Assembly (NCBI GenBank): GCA_015501055.1
Contig: JADNYV010000617.1
Coordinates: forward strand, 1 to 19,941
Length of the DNA stretch: 19,941 bases
Direction of reading: 5' to 3'
DNA from: Mucidula mucida
Lineage: Eukaryota > Basidiomycota > Agaricomycetes > Agaricales > Physalacriaceae
Under the pieces are notes generated by a model. The model was not told the origin of the DNA. It saw only the letters and a program-made list of their open reading frames with translations, and searched no databases. Shown here piece after piece: positions 18,904 through 19,941 of the stretch (within the stretch, counting starts at the first letter, position 1; each line of letters opens with the position of its first letter). A program made the translations under genes and the position numbers.

Positions 18904-19376
18904 TGTCTATTGTGCGTTTCTTTTCGACCGAACAGCCTACCATTCATGGTGCCGATTGCCTGATAAGAGTGCCAAACGTCAAAACGTTTACATATATAGA
19001 CAGTTTGCTGTCACTTTGAACGTGCGACTAGCTTGCTACTAATAGACCCGCATGTTTATGACTTCTAGACGCATTTCACAGGAAGATTACTGACCACATA
19101 ACGTTCAGAGGGGCGAACTTGTGACATACACGATCGAGGAAGTTGAACTATGCGTCATTGTTTTTCCAACTTGAACTTGGTCCATTCGTTTACCATTTGA
19201 CGTGCCAGCTGGCGGTAACCGCAGCGACACCTTCGGCGATTTCTTTCTAGAGACTGGCTCCTTCAGAGTAGACAGGCGGCGCTCCAGACTTCTCGAGCTT
19301 ATCTGGCGGATATAACACCCGGGCGTCTGTTGGTGTTCTTGACTTCGGACGACCTATTCTCTCGTCTCTTAGCAGG
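18904..19376. other. Intergenic region upstream of the kinase gene
   Basis: No gene or clear repeat was recognised. It must include the promoter of the kinase gene at 19377. Confidence 0.4.
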
Positions 19377-19941
19377 ATGGCATCATTCTCCTCTGACGAC
19401 TCCTTCCACTTCCACCTATCCAAACCAAATCGCCATTTATCCCTCGCCCTAAGAGACCATGGCACATCGTCCTCGTCCTTCTCAGCCGGACCGCTAACGC
19501 CTCACGACGACTCGCTATTGGAGGACGACGACTTTTTCGCGCTGCCGTCGCTCAAGAAATCCGACGGAACTGTCCCGCCACACCTATTCTCACATTACAG
19601 AACCCTTTCCACCGTACCAGACAACCCAAATCTCTCTTCGCTGGCCGAAACATCTTTGCATCCTCTATATCATCTTTCGAAATCATAGGCACGCTAGGCC
19701 GCGGGACGTACGGAAAGGTCTTACTCGGCAGCCATGCAAGGGCGCCAGGACTTCACGCCATCAAGGTACTGCAAAAGACGGGAATGCATCGCTACGGAAT
19801 CGAAGAAGTCGAGCGAGAACTGCGAACCCTCAGGTCCTTTAGCGACGCTTCGGCCAGTGACCCTCGCACAGCGTTTCTGCAAAACATGCTCGGCACGTTT
19901 TCCGATGACCGTTTTTGTCTTTTATCGTCCTCGTACGTGAA
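19377..19941 (+). CDS. Ser/Thr protein kinase, N-terminal part (cut by window end)
   Basis: From the ATG at 19377 a polar, Ser/Asp-rich N-terminus is open to 19688 (for example PLTPHDDSLLEDDDFF). A kinase catalytic domain begins at 19676 in another frame: FEIIGTLGRGTYGKVLLG (Gly-rich loop), then HAIKVLQK with the ATP-anchoring Lys, then a helix GIEEVERELRTLRSF with the paired Glu, then FLQNMLGTFSDDR. This fits Ser/Thr kinases phosphorylating with ATP, possibly AGC-like; the catalytic and activation loops lie beyond the window. The frame change between N-terminus and domain has no good intron: the only phase-compatible one found (about 19544-19617) has a weak GTCGCT donor. It is either an unusual splice or an indel. 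A further donor-like GTACGT lies at the very end (19933). Confidence 0.65.

Noticed and set aside
1..19941. CRISPR arrays, tRNA or rRNA genes, or viral sequence
   Set aside because: No regular repeat-spacer pattern, tRNA cloverleaf with conserved arms, rRNA stretch or viral protein motif was recognised on either strand.

Overview
The window looks like nuclear DNA of a mushroom-forming basidiomycete (Agaricomycetes). The signs are genes cut by many very short introns (43-61 nt, GT-AG, often with a CTAAC/CTAAT-like branch site), a class I hydrophobin, an F-box-like protein of the kind expanded in these fungi, an intron-dense type II NADH dehydrogenase and a DUR3-type urea transporter. All splice models were built by hand, from open frames, splice signals and remembered family motifs. 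No alignment or database search was run.

Layout. 1-382: frame-broken 3' end of an unrecognised gene entering from the left. 984-1721 (+): F-box-like protein. 1843-2430: a 588-bp non-autonomous terminal-inverted-repeat element with TGA target duplications. 2909-3575 (+): small WH1-domain protein, convergent with 3790-5882 (-), an alternative NADH:ubiquinone oxidoreductase with 15 exons. 5883-8188: a gene-poor 2.3-kb gap. 8189-8626 (+): class I hydrophobin. 8827-10773 (-): decayed phenol-2-monooxygenase-like flavoprotein gene. 11621-12710 (+): CCC1/VIT1 vacuolar iron transporter behind a CCAAT-rich upstream region. 13488-14361 (+): FAR-17a/AIG1-like membrane protein. 15268-17874 (+): DUR3 urea/polyamine transporter behind a cluster of GATA motifs. 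18066-18302 (+): tentative 60-residue protein. 18387-18903 (+): weak candidate gene fragment. 19377-end (+): start of a Ser/Thr protein kinase, cut by the window edge.

The genes do not form an obvious pathway or biosynthetic cluster. They are ordinary single-copy-type fungal genes (respiration, iron storage, nitrogen uptake, cell-surface protein, actin-type scaffold domain) mixed with decaying sequence. The features most worth a second look are the MITE-like element with hairpins at the inner ends of its repeats, the monooxygenase pseudogene that keeps its introns, the evenly spaced CCAAT boxes before the iron transporter, the GATA cluster and a possible frameshift at the start of DUR3, and a frame break before the kinase domain. 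I did not find a convincing new multi-gene system.
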